From Runella defluvii (GTDB taxonomy: Bacteria > Bacteroidota > Bacteroidia > Cytophagales > Spirosomataceae), in the NCBI RefSeq assembly GCF_014195535.1, contig NZ_JACIBY010000012.1:182911-246910 (forward strand): 64,000 bases of DNA, given 5' to 3'. The notes under the pieces are model-generated. The model had not been told where the DNA came from. It saw nothing but the letters and a program-made list of their open reading frames with translations, and did no database searches. Each line of letters begins with the position of its first letter. Position 1 is the stretch's first letter. The translations under genes were made by a program, and so were the position numbers. Shown here in pieces: positions 52,616 through 60,875 of this stretch.

Positions 52616-55543
52616 TTAACGGCTTATCACAATGCGCTTTACCTGACTTCCTACCCGCAAAAAGTACGTTCCGTTGGGAAGATGTTGGACGTTGACAGTC
52701 ATACGATTATTGCCAGCCACCCCAATGGTATTGGTTGTATTGAACACCATACTTGCGGCGGCGTTGTAGAGTTCAAACGATACAGGCTTGGGCGCTGATA
52801 AGGTAAAATCGACAGTTAGTAGCGTTTGAGCTGGGTTTGGATAAACATTGACTACGTCCCCCGATGGGTTGGAGGTCGTCACCGAAAGTAATAAATCCGA
52901 TTTTTTGATGGCTTGAAGCGCATACCAAAGGGTTTGGTCGGTGCTTTGGGCGAATGATACATCGAATGTATTGGGAGCGGAGGGAAGCACATCACTGGTG
53001 GACACAATTTGCCCCGTCGTCGAAAGTTTGTGGATACGTAGCGCTTCTGCAGTAAGCGTCAATCGGGCTTCAATGGACAAGGGGCGCACTGAGGTAGGAG
53101 ACGTCCCCCAATTGTTGTTGACGGAAGTGTTGGTAGCGTTCCAAACCATGCCTGTGTTTTGGGTTTGGGACGCAATGGTAATCAACGAACTGTCGGAATC
53201 TGCCAAGGGTTTTGAATTGAGTGATACCCACGTGAGTGCGCCAAATTCGCTGGCTGATTTGAGGGTAAAATTGCCCACTTGCGTATTGGGAGCGTCTTTT
53301 AAAAAGCCCGTAAGTGTCACAAAACGAGGGGTATTGGTGGTTAAAAGGCCCGTTTGTGTGTTTAGTGTGGTTTGTTGGGTTGATGTTTGAAATGTACCAT
53401 TGCTTACGTTTGGAAATGCCTGACTGCTGAGCCCTTGGGCATGGTGGTAGGTATTGGTGCGCAGCGAATGGGTAAGTTGGAGTCGGAAATCGTAGGGGAC
53501 GTATTTTCCCCAACGGCCGCTGTTATCCTTTTCAAACGACCAATAAATGTCTTTTTCGGAGTAATTGACCAACGTCGGTGTGGCTTCGGTAATAAGACCA
53601 TTCCGAAACGCCCAGGCGCAAGAGGGAAACAAACTCATGGTGCTGTGATCGCGGTGAATGGAAAAATAACCTCCCACTTTATCGGCTGCCCAAGTGCTGT
53701 TGACGTCGCTATTGTATTCAAAAAACATGACCCCATCCATGCCGTGAAAAGCTCCGTACGCAGCCATGGCGGGCACCATTTCGGCGCGGTAGCGGTTGGG
53801 ATAGCCGTGGTTGTACTCACTGATGGTGATGGGTTTGGAGGCCAAGGGTATTCCCGAAAAAACGGAAGAAATGGCGCTGAAATACGCATTTTTGACCATG
53901 GACGTATTATTGATTGTCCAATCGGAAGCGTCCCAGGCTACGTTCGGAAAGTGCGGATGATCCCAGTAGCTGTGGTCGTCGTAGTAATCCATTGATTCGT
54001 GCTCAAGTCCTTCTTGGATACCCGTGAGGGCGTTGGTGCCCGTGATGGGCGCTTGGACGTTGAGGTTTGTACGGAGAAAAGTGCGCATTTCTTCCATAAA
54101 CTTCTTTTGAAGTTGGATATAAAATTGCGCCAAATCAGCCACGCGTTGTTTGGAATAATTGCCCCTGTCACGGTAGTCCACCCGTTGGATATTGCGCGTG
54201 GCGAGGTTTTCTCCCGTTAGAAAAGCCGTACGCGTCGCTTCCTTTAGAGAAATGTTATCGAGCCAAACCGTGGTGCCGTTTGGTAAATTACCCACCTGAA
54301 AAGCCAGACGGCCTTTGCCTGCCAAATCGTCGGTTGATACAACGTTGATTTTGAACAGTTGCCAAGTAGTGGTTAGGTTGAAATTTTGTCCGCCGTACCA
54401 TTTATAAGGGGAGTCGTCTTGCATAAGCGATACACTCAAAACGGCGGCTTGATTGGCTTTTGCCCAAAACTGAATGGTGTAGGTGGTGTCTTTTTGCAAC
54501 GAAAAACGGAGGTACTTAAACTGCAAATGCCACGTTTCGGTGCCTTTGTTTGTGACCGTTACTTTGGCTGATTTACTGCCAGACTGAGCTTGCGTATTGT
54601 CTAACGTAGCGCTTGCGGTGGCTCCTGCATTTTGCTCCATCGCCCAGTTGGTATTCAACGTTGCGCCTTCAAAACTGCCATCGGTTACTCTTTCTGTGAT
54701 GTTAAGGCTCGATCCTTGCCAAGCGGTTTGCAGGGTGGCTTGGGTTTGATATTTGGTGACCAAAAACGCATTCCAAAGGCTATCGAGCTTCACTGCCTGA
54801 CGGTAGAGCAGAGAACCACCATCTTTTCTTGACTTGAGTTGGTTGTCTTCCCACATGCCATACAACGAATTTTCGTTGATGATTTCAACCATGGCCAAAC
54901 ACGGATCTTCGGCGAGTTTTAAGCCTGTGTAAGGGTTGACGTGGCCTAACAATTGGGTAGCGTATTCTTTTTGAAGCGCAATCAACTGAGGGTCAAAAAT
55001 GGTGACTCCTTTGGCAAAATCCAGCAGTGAATCGGCATTGGCTACGCCGTCGGAAGTCTTGAACGTCCGTGAAACGTTCAAGTTCATATTCGTATAAATA
55101 GCGTTCTTTTTCAGCTCATTGATAAAAAAATCAAGGCGGTCGAGGGTTGTTGAATTTAAGGTTCGGGTCGATTGCCCTGAAACAAAAATACTGCCATCGT
55201 TGCCTCCCCACGGATTATCTAAGTGGTGAAAACGCACCAAATTGATGCCCATCTTACGGGCATGGGTTGCGACGTCGGGTGCGGTGGTTTTGGCAGGAAA
55301 AGCAGCGGCGGAAGTAATATTGACGCCCCAAAAACGAAAAGGTTGACCGTTGACGATGAAGTTGCTACCATTGACCGAAACGCGGTCTGGGTTGCCAAGG
55401 GTTTTCGCGGGAAATTTTGGCAAAAAAGCGGCATTATTTCCGTCGTTGTAGGGAAACGAAAAGTTGAAACCGCCCGTAAAGTTTTGACCAAAAGACGGGA
55501 AGTAAATACATACAACTAAGAAGAAGAAAAGTAGCTTTTTCAT
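52616..55543 (-). CDS. secreted GH5-like glycoside hydrolase with internal CBM4/9-type module and T9SS sorting domain
   Basis: This 975-residue exported protein has a signal peptide (to about residue 19). A GH5-like (beta/alpha)8 domain begins at about residue 50. The putative acid/base Glu224 (MVEIINENSL) lies in the first half, and the putative nucleophile Glu576 (ITISEYNHG) in the second. Between them, at about 283-435, sits a CBM4/9-like carbohydrate-binding module (DGSFEGATLNTNW...WLDNISLKE). Beta-rich domains follow, and the C-terminal 75 residues are a T9SS type A sorting signal (VYPNPAQTLLTVDF...GTYFLRVGSQVKRIVI). It is secreted and probably surface-anchored, acting on beta-linked polysaccharide. 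The substrate is inferred only. Confidence 0.85.
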   Translation of the reverse strand: MKKLLFFFLVVCIYFPSFGQNFTGGFNFSFPYNDGNNAAFLPKFPAKTLGNPDRVSVNGSNFIVNGQPFRFWGVNITSAAAFPAKTTAPDVATHARKMGINLVRFHHLDNPWGGNDGSIFVSGQSTRTLNSTTLDRLDFFINELKKNAIYTNMNLNVSRTFKTSDGVANADSLLDFAKGVTIFDPQLIALQKEYATQLLGHVNPYTGLKLAEDPCLAMVEIINENSLYGMWEDNQLKSRKDGGSLLYRQAVKLDSLWNAFLVTKYQTQATLQTAWQGSSLNITERVTDGSFEGATLNTNWAMEQNAGATASATLDNTQAQSGSKSAKVTVTNKGTETWHLQFKYLRFSLQKDTTYTIQFWAKANQAAVLSVSLMQDDSPYKWYGGQNFNLTTTWQLFKINVVSTDDLAGKGRLAFQVGNLPNGTTVWLDNISLKEATRTAFLTGENLATRNIQRVDYRDRGNYSKQRVADLAQFYIQLQKKFMEEMRTFLRTNLNVQAPITGTNALTGIQEGLEHESMDYYDDHSYWDHPHFPNVAWDASDWTINNTSMVKNAYFSAISSVFSGIPLASKPITISEYNHGYPNRYRAEMVPAMAAYGAFHGMDGVMFFEYNSDVNSTWAADKVGGYFSIHRDHSTMSLFPSCAWAFRNGLITEATPTLVNYSEKDIYWSFEKDNSGRWGKYVPYDFRLQLTHSLRTNTYHHAQGLSSQAFPNVSNGTFQTSTQQTTLNTQTGLLTTNTPRFVTLTGFLKDAPNTQVGNFTLKSASEFGALTWVSLNSKPLADSDSSLITIASQTQNTGMVWNATNTSVNNNWGTSPTSVRPLSIEARLTLTAEALRIHKLSTTGQIVSTSDVLPSAPNTFDVSFAQSTDQTLWYALQAIKKSDLLLSVTTSNPSGDVVNVYPNPAQTLLTVDFTLSAPKPVSFELYNAAASMVFNTTNTIGVAGNNRMTVNVQHLPNGTYFLRVGSQVKRIVISR

Positions 55544-55562
55544 GCCGTTAAAGATTATAGTT

Positions 55563-55594
55563 GACTTTCCAAGTTTTTTAAAACTGGGAAAGTC
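55563..55594. repeat. palindromic repeat, about 16-bp imperfect stem (GACTTTCC...)
   Basis: GACTTTCC-AGTTTT pairs with the complementary AAAACT-GGAAAGTC across a short T/A-rich loop. It is located between the psi-like protein gene and the GH5-like gene on the same strand and may act as a terminator. It is the loosest member of the palindrome family. Confidence 0.62.
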
Positions 55595-55597
55595 TTG

Positions 55598-56158
55598 TTA
55601 GTTGCCCAAAAACATACTTTTGAGACAATTCCAAAGCGCACGTTTGTTTTTGTCGTCACTCTGCACAATGTCGAGCGATTCGGACAAAAGGAAATTGACC
55701 CCCGCGATTTGTTTGGGGTCGTAGCGATTCATCATGATTTCCAAGTTGATTTGGATAAATGGAACGCCAAACGATATAATATGGTGTACTTTCTTGTTTT
55801 GGAGCAACGGACGAAAATCCATCTGTTTGGCCCCCGATAAGTTCAAAATATCCACCCCATCGAGGTTTAAGTTGACCGCCTTGAGTACTTTTTCCAAGAA
55901 AATGGTATTACTCGGCGACATCCTTGGCGACTCGTTGATTAAAATTAATACCTGATGGTTGAGGTTGGGCGTCTCAAAAGTCGGTGGAGGAGGGGTGGGA
56001 GCGGCTACAGGAGCAGGAGGCGGTGGTGTAGGCGCCTCCGCCACAGGCTCTTCGACCAAAGACGTGGCGACCTCTTTGACTATTTTTTCTATCGCCTCTA
56101 CTTCTTGGGCACGATAAAGCGTTTCGTTTTGGAACAGGAGTTGATAAAATGACTTCAT
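55598..56158 (-). CDS. 186-residue protein with Pro-rich linker and possible DNA polymerase III psi-like domain
   Basis: The N-terminal helical part (1-40) is joined by a Pro/Ala-rich linker (about 42-64) to a compact alpha/beta domain. In this domain I see LILINESPRM, the strand VHHIISFGVPF, and a C-terminal helix with DDKNKRALWNCLKSMF (about 168-183). The last part resembles, from memory, the C-terminal region of E. coli HolD (psi subunit of DNA polymerase III; ...NPTARAALWQQI). Several other positions also agree in hydrophobic pattern. It is not annotated by any familiar domain, and Bacteroidota are generally thought to lack an obvious holD. The psi assignment is a hypothesis. Small in size and alone in its operon. 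Confidence 0.55.
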   Translation of the reverse strand: MKSFYQLLFQNETLYRAQEVEAIEKIVKEVATSLVEEPVAEAPTPPPPAPVAAPTPPPPTFETPNLNHQVLILINESPRMSPSNTIFLEKVLKAVNLNLDGVDILNLSGAKQMDFRPLLQNKKVHHIISFGVPFIQINLEIMMNRYDPKQIAGVNFLLSESLDIVQSDDKNKRALWNCLKSMFLGN

Positions 56159-56232
56159 TCTACAAAGCTAAGAATAGATTTCCTTTTACGGGAGGTAGTC
56201 CGTAGTTTTGTGGGCGTAAAATCCAGAAAATT

Positions 56233-56844
56233 ATGAAAATCATTTGCATAGGCCGCAACTACGTTGATCATATTCACGAACTTCAAAATGCCATTCCCGA
56301 AGATCCCGTCATTTTCCAAAAGCCCGACACGGCGTTATTGAAAGATGGGGCCGCATTTTATTTGCCTGATTTTTCCCAAGATGTTCACCATGAAGTAGAA
56401 ATTGTGGTGAAAATCAGTAAGATGGGTAAAAACATTGACGAAAAATTTGCCCATAAATACTACGACCAAGTAGGGATTGGGATTGATTTTACCGCGCGTG
56501 ATTTACAATCAAAGCTAAAAACCAAAGGCTTACCGTGGGAATTGGCCAAGGCATTTGATGGTTCCGCCCCAATTTCCGACTTTGTTTCAAAGGCAGAATT
56601 TGCGGATATGCAAGACATCAATTTCCATTTGGAAGTAAATGGTGAAACGCGCCAACAAGGCAATACCTCGTTGATGTTGTTCAAAATAGACTACATTATA
56701 TCGTTTATATCTCGCTTTTTTACGCTCAAAACAGGAGACTTGATTTTTACGGGTACGCCCAAAGGAGTAGGCCCTGTAAAAGCAGGCGACAAGCTCACGG
56801 CTTTCGTTGAAGGTAAAAAAATGTTAGAATTTGAGGTTAAATAA
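56233..56844 (+). CDS. fumarylacetoacetate hydrolase-family protein (FAHD1/YcgM-like)
   Basis: This 203-residue protein is the short FAH-fold type acting on oxaloacetate or acylpyruvates (decarboxylase, hydrolase or tautomerase activities have been reported for relatives). The IGRNYVDHI start, the metal-binding acidic positions in HHEVEIVVKI and the GTPKGVGPVKAGD segment are typical. The gene stands alone and is followed by the duplicated DNA at 56861. Which FAH reaction it catalyses cannot be deduced here. Confidence 0.85.
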   Translation: MKIICIGRNYVDHIHELQNAIPEDPVIFQKPDTALLKDGAAFYLPDFSQDVHHEVEIVVKISKMGKNIDEKFAHKYYDQVGIGIDFTARDLQSKLKTKGLPWELAKAFDGSAPISDFVSKAEFADMQDINFHLEVNGETRQQGNTSLMLFKIDYIISFISRFFTLKTGDLIFTGTPKGVGPVKAGDKLTAFVEGKKMLEFEVK

Positions 56845-56860
56845 AAGGTTTACGGTTTAA

Positions 56861-57068
56861 AGTGCCGTCGGTTACAATAACCGACGCGAGGTTTCTCAAA
56901 ACCTCGTGAACTAAAAAGTAACAACCCCAAAAAAGAAAACACCAACGTTAGTACATGGTTATGTCAGTGCCGTCGGTTACAATAACCGACGCGAGGTTTC
57001 TCAAAACCTCGTGAATTGAAAGTAGCAACTCAAAAAAAGAAAACACCAACGTTAGTACATGGTTATAA
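56861..57068 (+). repeat. tandem duplication of about 104 bases spanning the M23 gene 5' region
   Basis: Two copies start at 56861 and 56966 and are nearly identical, with one indel. Each contains two small hairpins (GTCGGTTA/TAACCGAC and CGAGGTTT/AAACCTCG) and the common tail GAAAACACCAACGTTAGTAC immediately before ATGGTTAT. The second copy runs into the real M23 start at 57059. In copy 1 the equivalent ATG at 56955 opens a short frame that ends after 19 codons. The duplication therefore copies the putative leader and start codon. Confidence 0.85.
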
Positions 57069-59086
57069 AACGCATTCTCGTACCGTTTTTCAGTATCCTT
57101 TTTGTCATTGGAAGCTTTGCCCAAAAAGCCAGCTTTCCCAAAGGCTATTTTATATTTCCGATTTCTCCTGGGCAAAAAAATACCTTGGCGGGTGTATTGG
57201 GTGACTTGCGTGCCAATCACTTCCATGCGGGGATTGACGTCCGTACCCAACAACGCGAAGGTTTGCAAGTGTTGGCCGCTGCCGATGGGTATGTTTCCAA
57301 AATCAAGGTTCAAACAACAGGTTATGGCAATGTGATTTTTATCAAGCACCCCAACGGCATGACCACCGTCTATGGGCACTTGTTGTCGTTTGCCGACCCC
57401 ATGGGGAGTTATTTGCGGGAAAAACAGTACGAACGCAAAACGTTTGAAATAGAAATCAACCCGTCGCCCGAGCAATTTCCCGTTCAAAAAGGTGAATTGA
57501 TTGGGCTGTCAGGAAATACAGGAGGGTCGGGAGGACCGCACTTACACTTTGAAATTCGGGATTCAAAAGACAATTACTTGAACCCCCTGTTCTTTGATTT
57601 TGCGGAGGTAGAAGACGATGTTCCCCCGTATTTTAATTCGTTGGCCATTCGTCCGATGTCATTGATAAGTCGTGTCAATGGCGAATTTGAACGAATCAGT
57701 GTTCGGCCTGTTCGCCAAAAAGACGGGAGTTACAGCATTGGTCAGACCGTGAAAGCTTGGGGAGAAATTGGATTAGAACTGATTGCCTTTGATGCTATGA
57801 ACGGTGTCAACTTTCGCAATGGTGTCAATTGTGTTGAAATCAAATTGGACGGGAAAGAAGTGTTTGCTTACAACATGACGTCGTTTCCCAGCTGGAGCAC
57901 CCGCGACTACAACAACGTCATCGACTACGCGACCGAACAACGCAACGGACTTCGTTATTTAAAATGTTATAACCCCGATGGGAACTTGTATGGTCTCCAA
58001 AAAACGGATGGCTATCGGGGAAAACTTCAAATTCGGGACACGCTGATGCACGAAGTACAAGTGACGCTTTTTGACTCCTACGAAAATTCATCGATACTGC
58101 GATTTAAGGTAAAAGGAGAACTTACAGAGGCGCTTATGATGCCTTTGGGAGAGCCAGAACAGGCACCGAGTTTGGCATACATCAAAACGGATGCGACCGA
58201 AAACGTATTAAAAATAAGTGCGTTGGGGTTGTCGCAAGCCGTTCCCGCAGAAATTTTCAGTAAACGTGCTCCCTTGCAGCTTTCACCTGCCTACAAATCA
58301 AACGGAGAGACGGTTTATTTGCTGGATTTACGCGAACATTTGCCCGATTCGATTCGGATTGGGAACAAACTACTTCGTACCGATTTTCGGCAACGCATTC
58401 GCCCCGACCGAATTGAAACGTATAAAGAAGACCGCTTTTCTATTCGTTTTGGTAATAAAAGCATTTTTGATACGCTGTATTTAGCCGTTCAGTCACGCCC
58501 CAATGGTTTGATTATCAACGATGTCTATACGCCACTTCGGGATGCGATCGGGGTGAACTTTCGACCTGATATTTTGCCAGAAAACCTTGAGAAAACCCAC
58601 ATGTACCGCTTAGATGGCGGACGCATGAGGTTTGTTGGGGGAAAATGGGAAGGCAATTCGATTGATTTTACTACCCGTGAGCTGGGGAGTTTTGGGTTGG
58701 CAACGGACGAGGCACCGCCTGCGGTTCGGGTGATTCAAGCCAATAAAAAAAGCATTTCGGCCCGAATCTCAGATGGCATGTCGGGTATTGAACGTTTTGA
58801 TGCCTACGTCAATGGCGAGTGGGTCTTGATGAATTATGATTACAAACGCAGTTATATTTGGTCGGACAAACTGGTAGATTCCCTCGATTTTGAAGGTACG
58901 TTGCGCTTAGAGGTGCGGGATAGAGCGGGGAATGTAGCGGTTGTTGAGAGCGAAATCAAAGAAGCGGTAGTTCGACCTGCCGCAGCTTCAAAACGCACCA
59001 AATCAAAAGCCGTCGCTGGGCGTCGAAAAAAAGCGGCTAAAGCGACGGGCAAAGCAAAAAAATCTTCCAAAAAACGTAAGCGATAA
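57059..59086 (+). CDS. M23-family (LytM-type) metalloendopeptidase with basic C-terminal tail
   Basis: This 675-residue exported protein has a signal peptide (to about residue 22, ending SFAQ). The M23 peptidase domain lies at about 50-190. The zinc-binding HxxxD motif is in NHFHAGIDVRT (H56, D60), and the HxH motif is in GPHLHFEIRD (near 161-163). M23 enzymes cut peptide cross-bridges in peptidoglycan. Beyond this lie beta-rich domains. The extreme C-terminal 30 residues are mostly Lys/Arg with Ala (KAVAGRRKKAAKATGKAKK), which could bind the negatively charged cell wall. The start is at the end of the second copy of the leader duplication. Confidence 0.9.
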   Translation: MVIKRILVPFFSILFVIGSFAQKASFPKGYFIFPISPGQKNTLAGVLGDLRANHFHAGIDVRTQQREGLQVLAAADGYVSKIKVQTTGYGNVIFIKHPNGMTTVYGHLLSFADPMGSYLREKQYERKTFEIEINPSPEQFPVQKGELIGLSGNTGGSGGPHLHFEIRDSKDNYLNPLFFDFAEVEDDVPPYFNSLAIRPMSLISRVNGEFERISVRPVRQKDGSYSIGQTVKAWGEIGLELIAFDAMNGVNFRNGVNCVEIKLDGKEVFAYNMTSFPSWSTRDYNNVIDYATEQRNGLRYLKCYNPDGNLYGLQKTDGYRGKLQIRDTLMHEVQVTLFDSYENSSILRFKVKGELTEALMMPLGEPEQAPSLAYIKTDATENVLKISALGLSQAVPAEIFSKRAPLQLSPAYKSNGETVYLLDLREHLPDSIRIGNKLLRTDFRQRIRPDRIETYKEDRFSIRFGNKSIFDTLYLAVQSRPNGLIINDVYTPLRDAIGVNFRPDILPENLEKTHMYRLDGGRMRFVGGKWEGNSIDFTTRELGSFGLATDEAPPAVRVIQANKKSISARISDGMSGIERFDAYVNGEWVLMNYDYKRSYIWSDKLVDSLDFEGTLRLEVRDRAGNVAVVESEIKEAVVRPAAASKRTKSKAVAGRRKKAAKATGKAKKSSKKRKR

Positions 59087-59102
59087 TTAGGCAGTTAAAA
59101 AT

Positions 59103-59867
59103 ATGCAACTTTTTTTTCGTCAAGTAGGCACAGGGCAACCACTGGTTATTTTACACGGACTGTTTGGGTCGTGTGATAACTGGTTAACAATAAGTAAGGT
59201 AATCGCAGAACAAGGGTTTTCGGTCTATGCCGTCGATCAGCGAAACCACGGACGTTCGCCTCATGCCCCCAGCCATACCTATCCCGAATTAGCGACGGAT
59301 TTGCACGATTTTTTACAGCAAAACAACATTGAAAATCCGATTTTGGTAGGGCATTCGATGGGTGGAAAAACGGTGATGCAATACGCCATGCTGTATCCTG
59401 ACACGTTCAGTAAATTGGTGGTGGTTGACATTGCTCCCAAGTCGTACCCTGTTCATCATGCCGAAATCTTAAAAGGGCTAAGTGCCGTTCCGTTGACCGA
59501 AATTCAAAACCGCAACGAAGCTGAAGCCATTTTGAGTCAATACGAACCAAGCCCGTCGGTACGTCAATTTTTATTAAAAAACCTGTACCGCAACGAAGAA
59601 GGTGTGTTTGCGTGGCGCATCAACTTACCCGTGATAAAACAATACATCGAGTTGATTGGGGCGGATTTGGAAAACACCCAAACAATACGAACACCTACGC
59701 TTTTTATTCGAGGTGCGGAGTCGAGGTATATCAAAGATGCTGATTTCTGGACCATCCAGACGCTTTTCCCGAATGTGACCCTCGATACCATCGAAAACGC
59801 AGGGCATTGGGTACAAGCAGAGCAACCTGAGGCTTTCGTAAAATCGTTGATGAACTTTGCCAAATGA
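59103..59867 (+). CDS. alpha/beta hydrolase (YbfF-like)
   Basis: This 254-residue protein has the alpha/beta-hydrolase pattern of an oxyanion HG motif (ILHGLFGSCDNW), the nucleophile elbow GHSMGGKT (Ser85), a later acid (FIRGAESRYI region) and the C-terminal catalytic His (ENAGHWVQAEQP). It matches the esterase type represented by E. coli YbfF. The last four bases (ATGA) overlap the start of the next gene, so the two are translationally coupled. Substrate unknown. Confidence 0.9.
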   Translation: MQLFFRQVGTGQPLVILHGLFGSCDNWLTISKVIAEQGFSVYAVDQRNHGRSPHAPSHTYPELATDLHDFLQQNNIENPILVGHSMGGKTVMQYAMLYPDTFSKLVVVDIAPKSYPVHHAEILKGLSAVPLTEIQNRNEAEAILSQYEPSPSVRQFLLKNLYRNEEGVFAWRINLPVIKQYIELIGADLENTQTIRTPTLFIRGAESRYIKDADFWTIQTLFPNVTLDTIENAGHWVQAEQPEAFVKSLMNFAK

Positions 59868-60565
59868 AACTATACCTAATTCCAACACCTCTGGCTGAGG
59901 GGACAACGCAACGTGTTTTGCCAGCCCATGTACCTGAGGCCGTAAAAGATTTGGAGGTGTTTTTTGCCGAAGAGTTGCGCACTGGCCGCCGTTTTGTGAG
60001 TAGTTTGCGCTTGGGAAAAACCATTGAAAACCTCACTTTTTACGAACTTCAAAAAAATACCCCTGAGGCGGATACCTTGGCGCAACTGAAGGCATTGTTG
60101 GCCGAAAACAAAGATGCGGGTGTCATGTCGGAAGCGGGCTGCCCAGGCGTTGCTGACCCAGGCGCTGTAGCTGTAAAATACGCGCACCAATTGGGCATTG
60201 AGGTCGTGCCATTAGTTGGGCCTTCGTCGCTATTGTTGGCATTGATGGCGTCAGGCATGAGCGGACAATCGTTTGTTTTTCACGGTTATTTGCCTATCGA
60301 CCGAGCTCCGAGAGGGAAAGCCGTCAAGCAATTGGAGAAAGAGGCAATAGCCAAGAGGCAGACCCAGATTTTTATTGAAACGCCTTATCGGAACAACCAA
60401 ATGATGAAGGAAATACTGACACAATGCCAGCCAAATACCCGTGTTTGTGTTGCTTGCAACGTGACATCACCAGAAGGATTTGTCAAAACGTTGACAGTAA
60501 AACAATGGAAAACCCAGGTACCTGAGCTCCACAAAAAACCGACCGTTTTTTTGTTGGGAGAATAA
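59864..60565 (+). CDS. RsmI-family SAM-dependent methyltransferase, short form
   Basis: This 233-residue tetrapyrrole-methylase-fold protein resembles RsmI (16S rRNA cytidine-1402 2'-O-methyltransferase, COG0313). The SAM-binding motif is SEAGCPGVADPGAVAV, and GPSSLLLALMASGMSGQSFVFHGYLP is the family core. It is shorter than canonical RsmI (about 285 residues) and lacks the usual C-terminal extension. A full RsmI may be encoded elsewhere. Its start overlaps the hydrolase stop in ATGA. The functional link between the two is not apparent. Confidence 0.85.
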   Translation: MKLYLIPTPLAEGTTQRVLPAHVPEAVKDLEVFFAEELRTGRRFVSSLRLGKTIENLTFYELQKNTPEADTLAQLKALLAENKDAGVMSEAGCPGVADPGAVAVKYAHQLGIEVVPLVGPSSLLLALMASGMSGQSFVFHGYLPIDRAPRGKAVKQLEKEAIAKRQTQIFIETPYRNNQMMKEILTQCQPNTRVCVACNVTSPEGFVKTLTVKQWKTQVPELHKKPTVFLLGE

Positions 60566-60592
60566 TTGGAAGTGGTATTGTTTATTTTTTTT

Positions 60593-60620
60593 AGGTATCG
60601 TCTAAACGATACCTTTTTTA
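60593..60620 (+). terminator. intrinsic terminator after the RsmI-family gene
   Basis: A 9-bp stem (AGGTATCGT / ACGATACCT) with a CTAA loop, followed by five Ts. Confidence 0.85.
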
Positions 60621-60791
60621 TTTTGTAGGAAAAATTAATTTAGAAATGCTCTTTTATTGAAAAAAATCTAAAAAAAAGGAGATTTGTTGATTTTTTTTAG
60701 AGAATAATAATGATAAAGGTATTTTTTTGGTGTAAAAAAAAGTCGCATATTGGCATTGGTAATTATTATGGGTATGTAAAATAATTATTTA

Positions 60792-60824
60792 TTTGCTGTA
60801 GGTATATTTTTGGCATAAAATTTG
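60792..60824 (+). promoter_or_regulatory. tentative promoter of the large surface protein gene
   Basis: A TTTG and a TAAAATTTG are separated by 20 bases and lie 52 bases before the ATG. The -7-like box has one extra base relative to TAnnTTTG, so this is tentative. Confidence 0.35.
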
Positions 60825-60875
60825 TCTATTTTATTGGAGATGTGTTCTCTTTTAAATTCAAAAATTAAGTCAAAT

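Larger units (their letters stand above)
60566..60875. other. 310-base A+T-rich intergenic region before the surface protein gene
   Basis: It holds a terminator for the upstream operon (60593-60620) and a tentative promoter (TTTG at 60792-60795 and TAAAATTTG at 60816-60824, 20 bases apart, with a three-base rather than two-base spacer in the -7 box). No ORF was recognised in the remaining homopolymer-rich sequence. Confidence 0.5.

Noticed and set aside
53387..53995. Plus-strand frame of 202 codons opposite the GH5-like gene
   Set aside because: Antisense shadow of a gene with signal peptide and T9SS domain. The translation shows low-complexity composition and no motif.
56955..57014. Short frame (MVMSVPSVTITDARFLKTS) as a real small gene
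   Set aside because: It is generated by the tandem duplication of the M23 leader and start codon and consists of repeat sequence. It is recorded as part of the repeat instead.
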